Of a DNA stretch of 64,000 nt, positions 27,301 to 39,492 are shown piece by piece. The number at the start of each line of letters is the position of its first letter. Position 1 is the first letter of the stretch. Origin of the DNA: Eudorina sp. 2006-703-Eu-15 (lineage: Eukaryota; Chlorophyta; Chlorophyceae; Chlamydomonadales; Volvocaceae); NCBI GenBank assembly GCA_003117195.1, contig BDSI01000006.1:372001-436000 (forward strand), given 5' to 3'. The notes beneath the pieces are model-generated. The model ran no database searches. It had not been told where the DNA came from and was given only the letters and a program-made list of their open reading frames with translations. A program made the translations under genes and the position numbers.

Positions 27301-28507
27301 TGCGCTCCCCCAGCACCCGCGCAGCGACATCGCCAAGCAACGGAATTTACAACGACCTGCGAAAAATCGCAGATGGCCCTTTCGGGAGAAGAATGGAAAG
27401 GAACGCACCAACAACACATCTAGTTTCTGTGGACGCGGGCGCTATGGCAGGGTATCACACACATGGTCCACACCTCCGGTACACGGTCCCCTCAAGTCAC
27501 CTGCTCACCTCCCCCACCCGAGCCCGCGCCTGGCGGACCGCTACCGCTACTGCTACTGCCACTACTGCTAGTAGTTCCACTGCCAAATGCCACTGCGACT
27601 GCCCACTGCGACTGCCCACTGCCTCTCGCCAACGCCCTTCTGACCCCCCCTATCACCAAGCCGCGGCGACCAAGACGCCCATAACGAAGCTGAACACGTG
27701 GGTGTCACGTGAGGGCCACAGCAGCACGTACGGCATGAAGCATGCGAACAAACTGGGAGTGGGGTGCGGAACACGAGGTGCTTTCCCCATTATTTCGTCC
27801 CCCGAGTCGCCCGACTACTCATACTGCAGGGTCGCTCAAGGCTGTGCCCCCCCAGCCGATCCCCTCCCCGACAGCACCTACTACACTGCGACGGTAATCG
27901 GCGAGGATGCGCGATGCGACTGGCCATCAAACCTGGCGATTCGCGATTAGCTTCGCAGCCCGCTCACAGGACTGATTGATACAGCGGCGACCATTTGGAG
28001 ACCGAGCCTGCCGCGGTCCCCTCCCCCTGCCCACACACACGACTGCCGCAAATCTCCTTGTCTCCGAATCGTTTTTCTTCTTCTCCAGACAGCTGTGACA
28101 ACGCCGTCCGTCTCCGCCCCTGGCGCAACCGCCCTCCTGCTCACGGCCGACACCGTTTTCCCTACAAGTACATCAACAACCAAACCCTAGATCCTGTGGT
28201 GCGGAAGGCGTTGATCGTAACAACACCCCCGAACCATGATGTGGTGGAAAATGGGTGGAAAGGCCTTTCCTCCCCAGCTCCCGAGCCGACCCCGTGCGGG
28301 TGCTTCTCTCTTCGACTGCCCCCGTAAGCAACAACACCACGGGTACGGTGGCTGTGGGCGTGGACCCGGCCGTCCACCGCCCTTCGGAAGCACCTCTCCC
28401 CCATCGCGACCTCTGCAGCGGCCCTCACCAGCAGTGCTCACCAGCAGTGTGGGCCATTTCTGCGTGAACCCTAGGACTCCCGCCGAACGAGGACCAGATA
28501 CGTACGG

Positions 28508-28565
28508 AGGAGCAGACACCCCACTACGTGGAGCAGACAACCCACTACGTGGAGCAGACAATCCA
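28508..28565. repeat. 21-bp tandem repeat
   Basis: Nearly three copies of a unit containing GGAGCAGACAACCCACTACG. Confidence 0.85.
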
Positions 28566-29716
28566 CATCGAGGATCGCTTTCATGGCTGTACAGTCTGGC
28601 GTGCTGGGGCCACCACCCGAATCAGTCAGCTAGCACCCAGTAGCTAATGAGATGGGCGAAAATTATTTCCTTCTTCACAGCCACCCACAAAAGACACTGC
28701 ACGCGCCCGATAATCGGCGCGTCCGGCTCGTACGGGTGGTCAGGGACGGTATCAGGGCCCCGTACACCGTCCGTACACTGCCCGAAGCACTGCAGACCTC
28801 CTGATGCACGAGGGGCGTCATGTCTGATTCACCAGCGTTGGTGTTGTTGTAGTTGTTGCATGATTGGGTTTTCTGCTCGATGAGCGAGGAAATCAGGATC
28901 GCATCACGTGGGCTCTTGGCGGGCGTGATTCACAGCTGCATCACCCCTGTGTACGGCTGTGTACGGCATACACGTCGCGATGCGAAGCGGAACGCGCCCG
29001 ACTGGCTTCCTACCCGCGGGGAATGGGTTCCCTTTAATGTGTCGCGCAACAGATCAAGCGAGCTGACCGCGCCAGCGCGTACGGATAAGGCCCACGATGT
29101 CGAGAGAAGACCGTCATCACATTCTTCCGTACATAACCCAACCGCCGTACGGAATGGCGATCCCGCCGCGAAAAACCCCGAAACCCCAGGACGTGTTCCC
29201 TGCGAAATCACCAACGGCCATATCCCAACCAGACAGATCGAAAGGCCACAACAAAGTACACAGGCCCGCTCTTCGGGTGGACTTCCCTTACCAGTTCCCT
29301 TGGCGGCGACAACCTGCGCAGTCCCGACCCCTGGCACCCAACCCGGCGCAGCCAACCCCGCCCAATACACAACACGCAACTCCCTTGAGACTGATCCGGG
29401 GCGGGTTTCGTCTCCACGACCAGCCTGGGCTGCGTCGGGTCGGGTCGGGTGGGTTGCGTTTCCAGGCTCATTCCCGAGCTCTCCGGGCGGCCGTGCGCCC
29501 CCTGCGGTCAGGGCGGCCGACGGCGGTGATCTCGGCTTCCTCCTTTCTTGTCCAGCGCCGTGACGACATATCAATCACTGACTGACAGCCCCGAAACCCC
29601 CTCCCTCCATCCCTAACCCCCGCCCCGCGGACGCCATTGACCGTTCCCCTCCGACCCCGACCCCGACCCCGCCTCCGCCCTCGAGCGTGTGACGGCCCCC
29701 TCGCCGCAGGTGGCCT

Positions 29717-32700
29717 TCACTGCAGCGAGCCCGCGGGTGCGGCGACGGCGGCGGCGGCGGCGCCCGGCGGTGTCATGACCTCGTAGATGGAGGCGGTCTC
29801 GATGCGGATGAGGCCGGGGCGGTTGGGGTCGGTGCCGGGGTAGGCCCTCGTAGGACCTCGGAGGGGGAAGAGCGCTCTAGGATGGCGGGGGGGACGGAGG
29901 GGTGTGGAGGCGAGACGTGGGAGGGGTGGGTGTAGCGGATGGGTATGCACAGAAACCCTGCCGCTGACTGCTAGAACAACGAAGGATCAGGCAAATCGTG
30001 CAGTATCACCCGAGGACTTGAGCGTCGCGAGGGGACTTGGTCCGCTCTGTGGGGATGGGATGCAGCTGGGATGCTGGGATGGCGGGGTGGAGGTGCTCCA
30101 GGAGGCCCCTCTGGTGACACCGCGACGCACATCAAGGTGCATATCAGCTCGGGGGTGAGAAAGGAACGCGAAACGCTAGACGCACCCCGTGGGTCGGACC
30201 CATGGGTCTGCAGACACGTGGGTTCGGCCTGTCCGGCCACACCGCACCGCGCCGATCCCATCCCGCCCCCTTCCGCTCCCAGCCCGCCTCAGCCTTTCCC
30301 TTCACTTTCCGCCCCCGCATGTCAATCAAGACAGACTCCCCCCCACACCCGCGCTCACTTGTGCTGCGGCTCCGTCTCCGGCCCCACCCCCAGCAGCTCC
30401 CCGATCCGTCCCTCCAGCACCAGGGCCACCGCGGGGCGGATGTGCTCCGCATCCAGCATCGCGCTGGCGGCGGCGGCGGCGTTGGAGGCGGCGGCCGCCG
30501 CCGCGGCGGCGCCGTCGCCCGTTGCCGCGGCCGCGGCCGCCGCGGCGGCGGCCGCCGCCGCCGCGTCGCCTCCTCCCTGCGCCAGAATGTCGGTCCAGGG
30601 CCCGGGCAGCCGGATACCGGCCCTGCGGGAGGCAGCAGCAGCAGCAGCAACAGCAGCAGTACTCCCTAGCGCCCCGCTGGTACACGATGCTGCTGTACTT
30701 CCACCTCCGTAAAACTTAAAACCCTAGTACTTTTAACTCCGCAAAACTGTAAACCCTAAACAGCAACAACGCTGCCCCTCCTCGTTTTCCCGTTTCGTTC
30801 CGCCCCGGCAGCTACCGCGCCGCTCCCGCTCCCGCTCCCCCAGAAAGGCCCCACGACCCACCCTGCCGCCTGCTGCACCTCCTGAAGCCAGCTCAGCAAC
30901 GTCACGATGGTCTCAATGCGGCTGTAGCCCTCCAGCACTACAGCCACTGAGCCGACGCCCGGCAACAGCGCCCCGCGGGGACTGCCCACCGGTGTGCCCG
31001 CGGCGGATTGCTGCTGCTGCTGCTGCTGCTGCTGGGGTCGCACGTACCAGCCTAGCACTCCTGCGATGTGGGCCCGCGGGGGTGGGTGGACGGGTGGTGT
31101 AGGAAATGGGTAGGCAAGAGTGAACGTGCCGGCCCATGGGGGAAGGGTTTTAGGGTTTTACCCTCAAACCCCCCCCTCCCGAGCCATTTCGCTCAAAGTA
31201 GCGGTAGAGCGTGTGCTCAAGGGTGTCTCGTTGAGGCCTCTAGGGGGGGTTCAGCACCTACGACTCCTTCCATACAAGCCTGCAAGGTAGTTATGACGCA
31301 TGGGTAACCCTCCCCAAACGGCGGAGCCTGAACTAGTACCCAGCCGCCTCTTCCCATTGGGATTCCGGACGGTGCACCTCGGTCGCCAGGCTGGGTAGCG
31401 CTTCTTCTTAATCCTTCATTCTTGCCCCTCAGCCCAACACACATCCCCACACACCCACACCCACACCCAGGACACCCCCCAAACACACACAACCACGCAC
31501 CAAGGCTCCGTTTTCTGATCCACACCCACGCCCGCAACCAAATCCCCCAAGCCCAAACCCCACAGCCACACCCACCCATATCGTGCGCCTCGCGGCAGAG
31601 CGATATCGCGTGGCGCAGCCCCTCCAGGCCGCCCCGTACGACAAGCACTTCGTACAGGATGCGGTACAGGTCGGGCGAGCGGCACAGCTCCGACCCCGCC
31701 ACCTGCGGTAGAGGGCGGGGGGCGGCGGTTGCGGCGATAATGAAGAGTTTTGGGGCGCAACGCTATGCCTGCGTCCTGTACCCGAACGTCCCATGGGTCA
31801 GTCGTCCTCCTTTCTAGCCCATCTCCCATCCTCCCATCCCACGTCCCATCCCCCCTGCCCTCCTGCACCCCCCTGCCCCCCTGCCCCCCTGCACCCCCAT
31901 CCCGCCAGTTGTGCTGTGTGTGCCCGGGTTAGTTCTTCGGGTTTATTCCTTTTTTCAATTTAACTCCCATCCCCCCTACCCCACCTGCCGCAGCCAGTGG
32001 AACATGTTGAGCGCCTCCGCCCACGCCCCCGCCTCGTCCTTGGCCGCCAGCAGGGCCAGGAACAGCAGCTCCGTGGAACCGCCCTCCTTGAAGGATACGA
32101 CAAGATCGTCCAGTACGGCACTGGCGGGGCCGGGGCCGCAGAGCATCTGGCGGGGTGGCACACAGCCCGGACCCCCCGGGAGGTTGGGGCCGCGAAGGGA
32201 AGAGGCGTCACCCAAAACACCCCAAACGACCGGTGTACCAAGTAGCACCCAATTAAATTACCTGCTGTCCAACGACCGCCGCTGTACAATCAAGCTTTCA
32301 CATGCACGAATAGACACCCGCATGTGCACACAGGGTGTCATCAAACACACGCAGGATGGCTTTCCTCGCGAGGCTGAGCACACTCATTAGTAAGGAGGTA
32401 AATGCAATGTCCTCACCACGCGCGCGTCGCGCCCCTTGTGTCATCATCAAGGCGTACCTAGACAGTGAAACCGCGCGCGCGCCCGCCTGTCCTCCCACCC
32501 TTCCAAACAGGGGGCCGCACCTGCAGCACGTTGTACACCGCCGTCCACGCCCGGTCCATCGCCATCGCCTCCAGCACCGTCCGCATCACCGGCGCCCCCA
32601 GCTGCGGCCCGTGCTCCTGCAGCACCTTGAGCAGCTGCACCGCCTTGTCCCAGGCGCGGTGCATGCAGATGGCGCCCAGCACCTGACTCGCCACCTCAGC

Positions 32701-35700
32701 GTCCACACCGCCCGCGGCGGCGGGCAGCGCCGCCGCAGCCGGCGGCCCCTGCCCCTGTCCCTGCCCCTGGCCGTGCTGCAGCTCCTGGGCAGGAAGGGTG
32801 GAGGCGGCGGCGCCCCCGGCGGCTGGCTTTTGGTGCTGTTGTTGTTGCTGCTGGTCGGAGGGTTGCGAGCCGCCGCCGCCGCCGCCGCCGCCCCCCGGCT
32901 GGTGGGACCCGTTGGCGGCGGCGGCGGGTCCGGATGCGGCCGCTGGCGGCGGTGGTGGCGGCGGCGGGGGCGTGGCGGGCGGCGGGTGAGCGACCATAAG
33001 CAGCAACACGTTGAAGAGCTCCACGCACACGTCCACCTCGCCCACGGCGGCGAAGGCCCCGATCATGGCGCGGTGGCAGGCGGTGTCGGGGTGCAGGTGG
33101 GGGTACATCTGAGGGTGGAGGCGGGGGGTGTCGAGGGGGTTGTTGCTCGGTTGTGGTTTCGCTGTCTTTGTTGACATCATGACAACGGGTCGAGGGGTCA
33201 AGGGGGAGGGAGGGGAGGGAAGGGCGGGAGGGAATAGGAAATTGGAGGGGGGGGGGAGGGGAGGGGAGGACGTGGCGCGATGAGGACTCTTCCCCTCCCC
33301 CAAGGGGGGAGGCGGACGGACGCTGCCCCGCGAGGAAGAGGGAGGGGCGGCGATGACGTTGAAAGCTTGTACGACATTGTCTTGTACGGCAACAGGTGCT
33401 GGTGGATGCCGTGAAAGGAGAGAGCCTGGCGTTGGTAAGATGGCGCGTCGGGGTTGGGCCCCTTGGATGCTGGTACGGTAGTACAGTACTACATTCGCGT
33501 ACGGTACGGCGGGGTCGCCGCGACCGCCGTACCTTGAGCAGCGTGCGCAGGTCGTGCATGTGGCGCGCAAGGCCCAGGAGGGTGGCGGCGGCGGCGGCGG
33601 TGGCGGAGCCGTCTCCGCAGGCCGCCGACGCCGCCGCCGCCTCCGCCGCCTCCTTGAGTGCCCCGAACAGGCTGGTGAACATCGCGACATTGGGCCGGAC
33701 CGCACTGTCGGGCCTGTGGGCGGCGGCCGACCCACGGGTCGGGGTGGGGGGCAGGGCGGAGGGGGGGGGCGCGGTTTGGCGGCGGCCGAGGGAGTACCCA
33801 CGGGAGGGGGCCGGGGTGAAACGGGAATATGACCACGCCCTGCCAGCTGGCATTGACGGTAGCTGCACACATTGAACAGGTAAGCGTTCAGCGCAGCAGA
33901 GGTTGGAAGGAAGGGAAATGACAACACAGGAAAGGCCGAAAAGATGGGCAAGACGGGCAAGGCAGGGAGTTAGGGGGGAGGCGCAGGGAAGGGAAGGAGA
34001 AGGGGAGGGCGGAGGGGCAAGGGGAGGGCGGAGGGGCAAGGGGAGGGCGGAGGGGCAAGGGGAGGGCGGAGGGGCAAGGGGAGGGCGGAGGGGCAAGGGG
34101 AGGGCGGAGGCGGCACAAACCCACTCACCGACACACGTACGCCACGACGTTAAACGCGTCCTCCCAGCGCTGTAGCATGCCGTACGCCGCCACCAAATGG
34201 CTGTAGCTGGTGACGGAGGGAGCAAGGCCACAGCCCCCCTGGAGCTCCTGGAACAGCGCCAGAACCTGTCGGGGGAGGGCCGGGGCGGGACGAGTCGGGG
34301 AGGGGGGGGGGTAGAGCGCGGTGGGATGACGCGGCGCGGAACGACGAAGGGAAGCTGCAGAATGCAAAGTTGTTTGTTTGAGCTTGCCTCTTACCTGCGT
34401 ACACCACAGGCGGGAAAATCAGGGGGAGGCGAGCAGACGATCGCCGTTCGCCGATCAACCACTTCAACCGACTCCTGAAATCAACCAACGGACTGACTTT
34501 CATCTCTCAACAACCACCAGCCGCCTCCAAACCGCGCCTCTCTCACCACCGTCCGTCCGTCCATCCGTTCGTCACTCGCCTGGTCTGGCTGTCGGCGGTC
34601 CAGGTATCCGGCCATGAGCGTGTTGAAGGTGATGGTGTTGGGGCGGCAGGGGCCCCCGGGCCGCATGAGGGAGCGGAAGAACGTCACGGCGCTGTCCCAC
34701 TCGCCCTGGAGGGGGGGGAGGAAGAGGGAGAGGGAGGAGGACGTGGGGTTAAAGGAAAAGAAAGGTCAAACCGGCGATATGGGATGTGGGTCGGAGGGCA
34801 GCTTGGGTGTACGGCAGTACGGCGAGATACCGTAGCAAATGGAAATGTGGAGGTTCAGAGCAGCAGCGTGGAGGGCAGGGTAGGGGCTGGGGGGATTTGT
34901 CGGCGGGGATGTTCCGAGGGGCGCATACAGACGTGACACTGTGCGTACGGCAGCGTCCCTTTGGCTGTTTCAACCCCCCCCCCGTCCGACCCCTCGAATC
35001 ACCAACCCTCAAGCCACAATCTCAGCCCAACCCGCAACCACCCCAACCACCTGCATACCGGTTGCCCCACCTGCCCACCCACCCCTCCGCCCTCAATACC
35101 CCTCCCCACGCCCTCCCCACCTGTTCTCAACGTCTCCTCCACGACCTTCACCATCGCCCCCCTCACCGTCGCCCCCTCCCCAGCCCCCCCCCCAACCCCT
35201 CCCCAGCCACCTCCCCAACCGCCTCCCCAGCTCTCACCCACCTCCCGCCCCCTGCCCATCCGCTACCCACCTGCTTGACCAGCGCCGACAGGTAGGCGTT
35301 CGCGCACGTGACGTGCACCTCGAGGCCACTGGCCCTCAGCCAGCCCCACACCTCGATCACCCGCTGCGTGGCGCCCGCGTCGGCGGCGATACACACCAGG
35401 GTGCCGTACGTCGCCACGGTGGGCTCGATGCCGCGCCGCCGCATCAGCGCGTACACCTTGAACCCCAGCTCCACCTGCGGGGTTGGGGGGGGGGTCGTTG
35501 GGTGGGGGGACATATGACATTGGTAGACGGGGAGGGGGGGGGTAGATCTGGGGTCGGGGGTTGGGGGTCGGGGGTTGGGGGTTGGGGGTTCCAGCTGCGC
35601 TGACTGCCAGGGCAAATGTCCGATTTGAGGTCTGGGGGCGCGGAGGGTCAACAGAACGGGGTTAGAATTAGGCCAGGAGGCCAGGGTCCAAGCGGGCGGA

Positions 35701-38700
35701 CGGAAGGGGAGGTGGAGGGGGGCGGCGGGGGTGCACGCACCTGCCCCGCGTTGCCGCACGCCTTGATGACTGTGTTGTACGACACGATGTCCGGGCAGAG
35801 CTCGCCCCCGATCTGCCACATCAGCTCCAACAGCCGGATGGCCCGCTGCCACTGCACCGGGGGGGGGGGGGCGGGGGATAGGCAGGACATTGGTAGACAT
35901 ATTTATACTGCGCTGCTGCCAGAGCGAATATCCGGGACAGGGCCAAACGGTTGGCGGGACTGTCTCCATTGACGTCTAATCCATGGATGTCTTAAGATGG
36001 CAAGAATGGATGTCTAAGACGGCAAGAGATCTAATCTGCGTGTGTTGTTGTTGACAAATCCCCCCCTGTGCCCGAGGCGCCAGATTGCCAGTCCAGAACT
36101 CCGGATACCAGATATACCCTTGCACCCACAAGTATCAACTAATGCTCCCTGCCAAGACGCTTTATTATTCTCAAAGATGTTACAGCGGACCCCGCTAGGG
36201 TCATCGGTGACAGCCATCGGCGACAGCCGAAGCTTGCTCACCATACACTGCATAAACGAGCTTTGCAGTCTACACAGCCTCACACACCCGCCAAACCCGC
36301 GTGCACCAGAACTGGCACCTGCGTGGGGAGTGTGCGGTTCCACGCTTCCACGATTCCACCCCCACTGACGTACTGTCGTACCGGCCGTACATACTGGTCG
36401 CCGTACCTGCGTGGGTGTGGCGCGGGCGTACGCCGCCAACAGCGCGTTGCAGCACACCCGGTTGGGGGCGGACTTCTTGGTGTTGAGGGATGAGGTGCGA
36501 AGCAGGCCCCGCTGGCCCGGGTGCGGGGAGGGGGGGCCGTACGACGACGGCGGATGGCCGACGCCGCCGGTTGCCGTACTTGACCCCGACATGGAGGTGG
36601 GCCGGGCGCCGGGGCCGAGGGGGCTCTGGCGGGGGGAAGGGAAGGACGGGGGCAGGTGGGCGGCGGACGGGGGCGAGTTGGTGAGCAGGGGAGGCGGGTC
36701 GGGGGAGGGTGCAGGGGAGGCGGGTCGGGGGGAAAGCAGGGGAGGCCGGGGAGGCCGGGGAGGCGGGGAGGGACGGACTACGTTGGGGGGCAGAGGGCGG
36801 ATGAGGAGTGCCAGTCCTGTGGGGAAGAGGCGGGCCAGATACATACAGGGAGATGCACTCCAAAAGGATCGCTATGGAGACTCGACAGCTGCCACTGGCT
36901 GCACCGCCCTGCGACCTGCAATGTGCCAAACACTTGCCCCATTTGACGCGTACCGTTGCCTCCTCCTCCAAAGCGCACAGCCCCGGCCTCGCCCCTCCTC
37001 GGGCCCCCCATTCCGGCAATCGCGGCGAGCATTTGATGACACCGTCGACGGTCGACAGACATCCGCGCCCCTGCCTGCGCCACTCACCGCCAGCAGCATC
37101 TCGACCTCTGCCGGGCCCTGAAGGCGCACTAGCACCGTATGCACAACCACGAACGCCCTCCCCTCCAACAGCATCCCCCCCCGCCAACCCAGCCCACACA
37201 CCCCGGCACGCCCGCGGCACTCCCCCCTCCCATCCCCCGCACTCACCGCCGCATCCAGGAACGCACCCCCGGACGACATCTCTGACAGAGTGCCCGACGG
37301 CAGCGACCACAGCGAGCAGCCGCCGGGGGTGGCGGCGCAGGCGGAGGTGGGCGAGTGGGTGGAGGAGGCGGAGGGCGTCTGCGGGCGAGACATGGACGGC
37401 GGCGGGGACTTGAGAGGGGAAAACCCAAGCGTACAAATCCTATAATTTATTCAAGAGGGAGATAAGAGATACCTCGAGCATAATAACAAAGATATCGGCG
37501 GCTGTCACCGATGACCCGCGGGCTCCACTGTAATCGTAATGTATCATTCATTACAGTACATATATAATAATATTTATTTATCAACCCCAACCTTACCTGA
37601 AGGTGTTGGTGCTGCGGGTGGTGCTGCAGGGAGGCGGCGGCGGGCGACATGCTGGCCGGGCTGCGGATGATGACGTTGGGGAAGTTGGCCGCCCGCGCCC
37701 CCGCTCGCCGATCCCACATGTCCAAGTAGCTGCTGCTGCCGGCGGCGGCGCCATTGCCGCCGCCACCGCCGTCGGCCCCGGCGACGTTGCGCCATTTGCT
37801 GACGACGGTGGCGGCGCCGGCGCCGTCGGCGCCGGGCGGCGCCGCCGCGCTGCCGCCTCCGCCGCCCTCCTCGTCGATCCGCGCCATGCCCGTCGGCGAC
37901 AGCGCGCCGGCGGTGAGTGCCGTACTACCCGTACGGTAAAGTCCGCCGCCGCCAGTCATGGATTCTCCGCCGAGGCAGCCTGACAGGACGTCGCCGGGCT
38001 CATTGCCGCCGCCGCCGCCGCCGCCGCCGCGGTTGCCCCGCTGCAGCGGCCCCGTGAGAGCCGAAAGGATCGTCTCGGCGGCGGCGGACGCCGTCCGGGA
38101 CAAGCCTCCGGCACCGGCGCCGCCCGGCGCGCCAGCGGCCGCGGCGGCGGCGCCGCCGCCGCCGCCGCCGGCTGCCGTACACACCGACGGCGCCACCGCC
38201 GCCACGTCATCGTCCATGCACTGCAGCAGCACCTTAAACTGCGGGTGGTCGGCATACATCTGGAAGAAGACCTGCGTGTACGGCAAGAAGGGAAGGTGTA
38301 CGGCAGTTACACGTCAATTTCCGTTGTAAGGCGAGATGAACAAAACTCTGCAAGGTGTTGCGGGAAACGGAAGCAGCCACGTCCTCCTCGCCGGCCGCCC
38401 GACGCACCGCTCGGGCACCCCACAAGAAGTCCTGCCCACGTATGACGTATCCACGTCCAGACTGACACACCCCACTGTGCCAGGCCCGGACCGGTGCGTG
38501 ACGATGCACACACACTCACAACCGCTGCCGCCCGTCCCGGCCCTGATCGAGTTACGTCTTCTGCTCCTCCACCCATCCCGGCCCTGATCGAGTTACGTCT
38601 TCTGCTCCTCCACCCATCCCGGCCCTGATCGGGTTGCGTTCCCTCATCCACACTTTCTCACGGTGCCCTCGCTCCTCCACTCCATCCCCCGCTCTAGGAT

Positions 38701-39397
38701 CACCCCCACCTGCTCCCCCAGCTGCCACTCCATCCCCCCCCCTCCAGGGTCCCCCCCCCCGCCCCCACGCACCTGCTCCCCCAGCTGCCACTGCCCGCCC
38801 TTGTCCAGCGCCGTTATGAGCGAGCAGCACGTCACCGCATCGCACTCGATGTTGTGGTCGCACATGTGGTTGAAGACGTCGATGGCCAGCGACCACTGGC
38901 GGCCCTTGGACAGCGCGGAGATGACGGCGGAGTAGGTGATGGCGTCGCGGGCCAGGCCCCAGGACTCCATGGCGTAGAAGATCTAGGGCGGCGGAGAGGG
39001 GCAATGGGGGAAAAGATAACTGAGCCGCGAGGGGCAATGGGTGGGGGTTTAGGAGGGTGGTTGGTATACAGGTTTAAGCTGCGCTAGGGGATGGTGGTAT
39101 ACATGTAGGCGACCTTGGGCGGAGAGGGGCAATGGGTGGGGGAATGGGGGAGGAGGAGGAGGAGGAGGGGGCGAGAGCCGAGAGGTGAGCGAGGCGGTAA
39201 GAATGGGAGAGGCGGGGAAGGACGGTGAGCATGACGGTGGGCTGTACGACGACCGGCCGAGCAGGGATCCGGAGGAGAGAGGGACAGAACTAAAACCACC
39301 ATGGCCCGGGGACAGGAGAGGCGGGAGGCGGGAGGACGGGAGGACGGTTACATGGTCAGGGAGGGGCTACGCACACCCACACACACACACCCACACT

Positions 39398-39492
<95 letters not shown>

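Larger units (their letters stand above)
26728..29716. other. Intergenic region between the nuclease-kinase and PPR genes
   Basis: It holds the nuclease-kinase promoter and the 3' UTR of the PPR gene. I see a 52-bp duplication (26875), copy B of the dispersed repeat (27140-27300) and a 21-bp array (28508). Open frames around 27300-27950 and 28850-29580 overlap on both strands and have no recognisable domain, so I do not call them genes. Confidence 0.5.
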
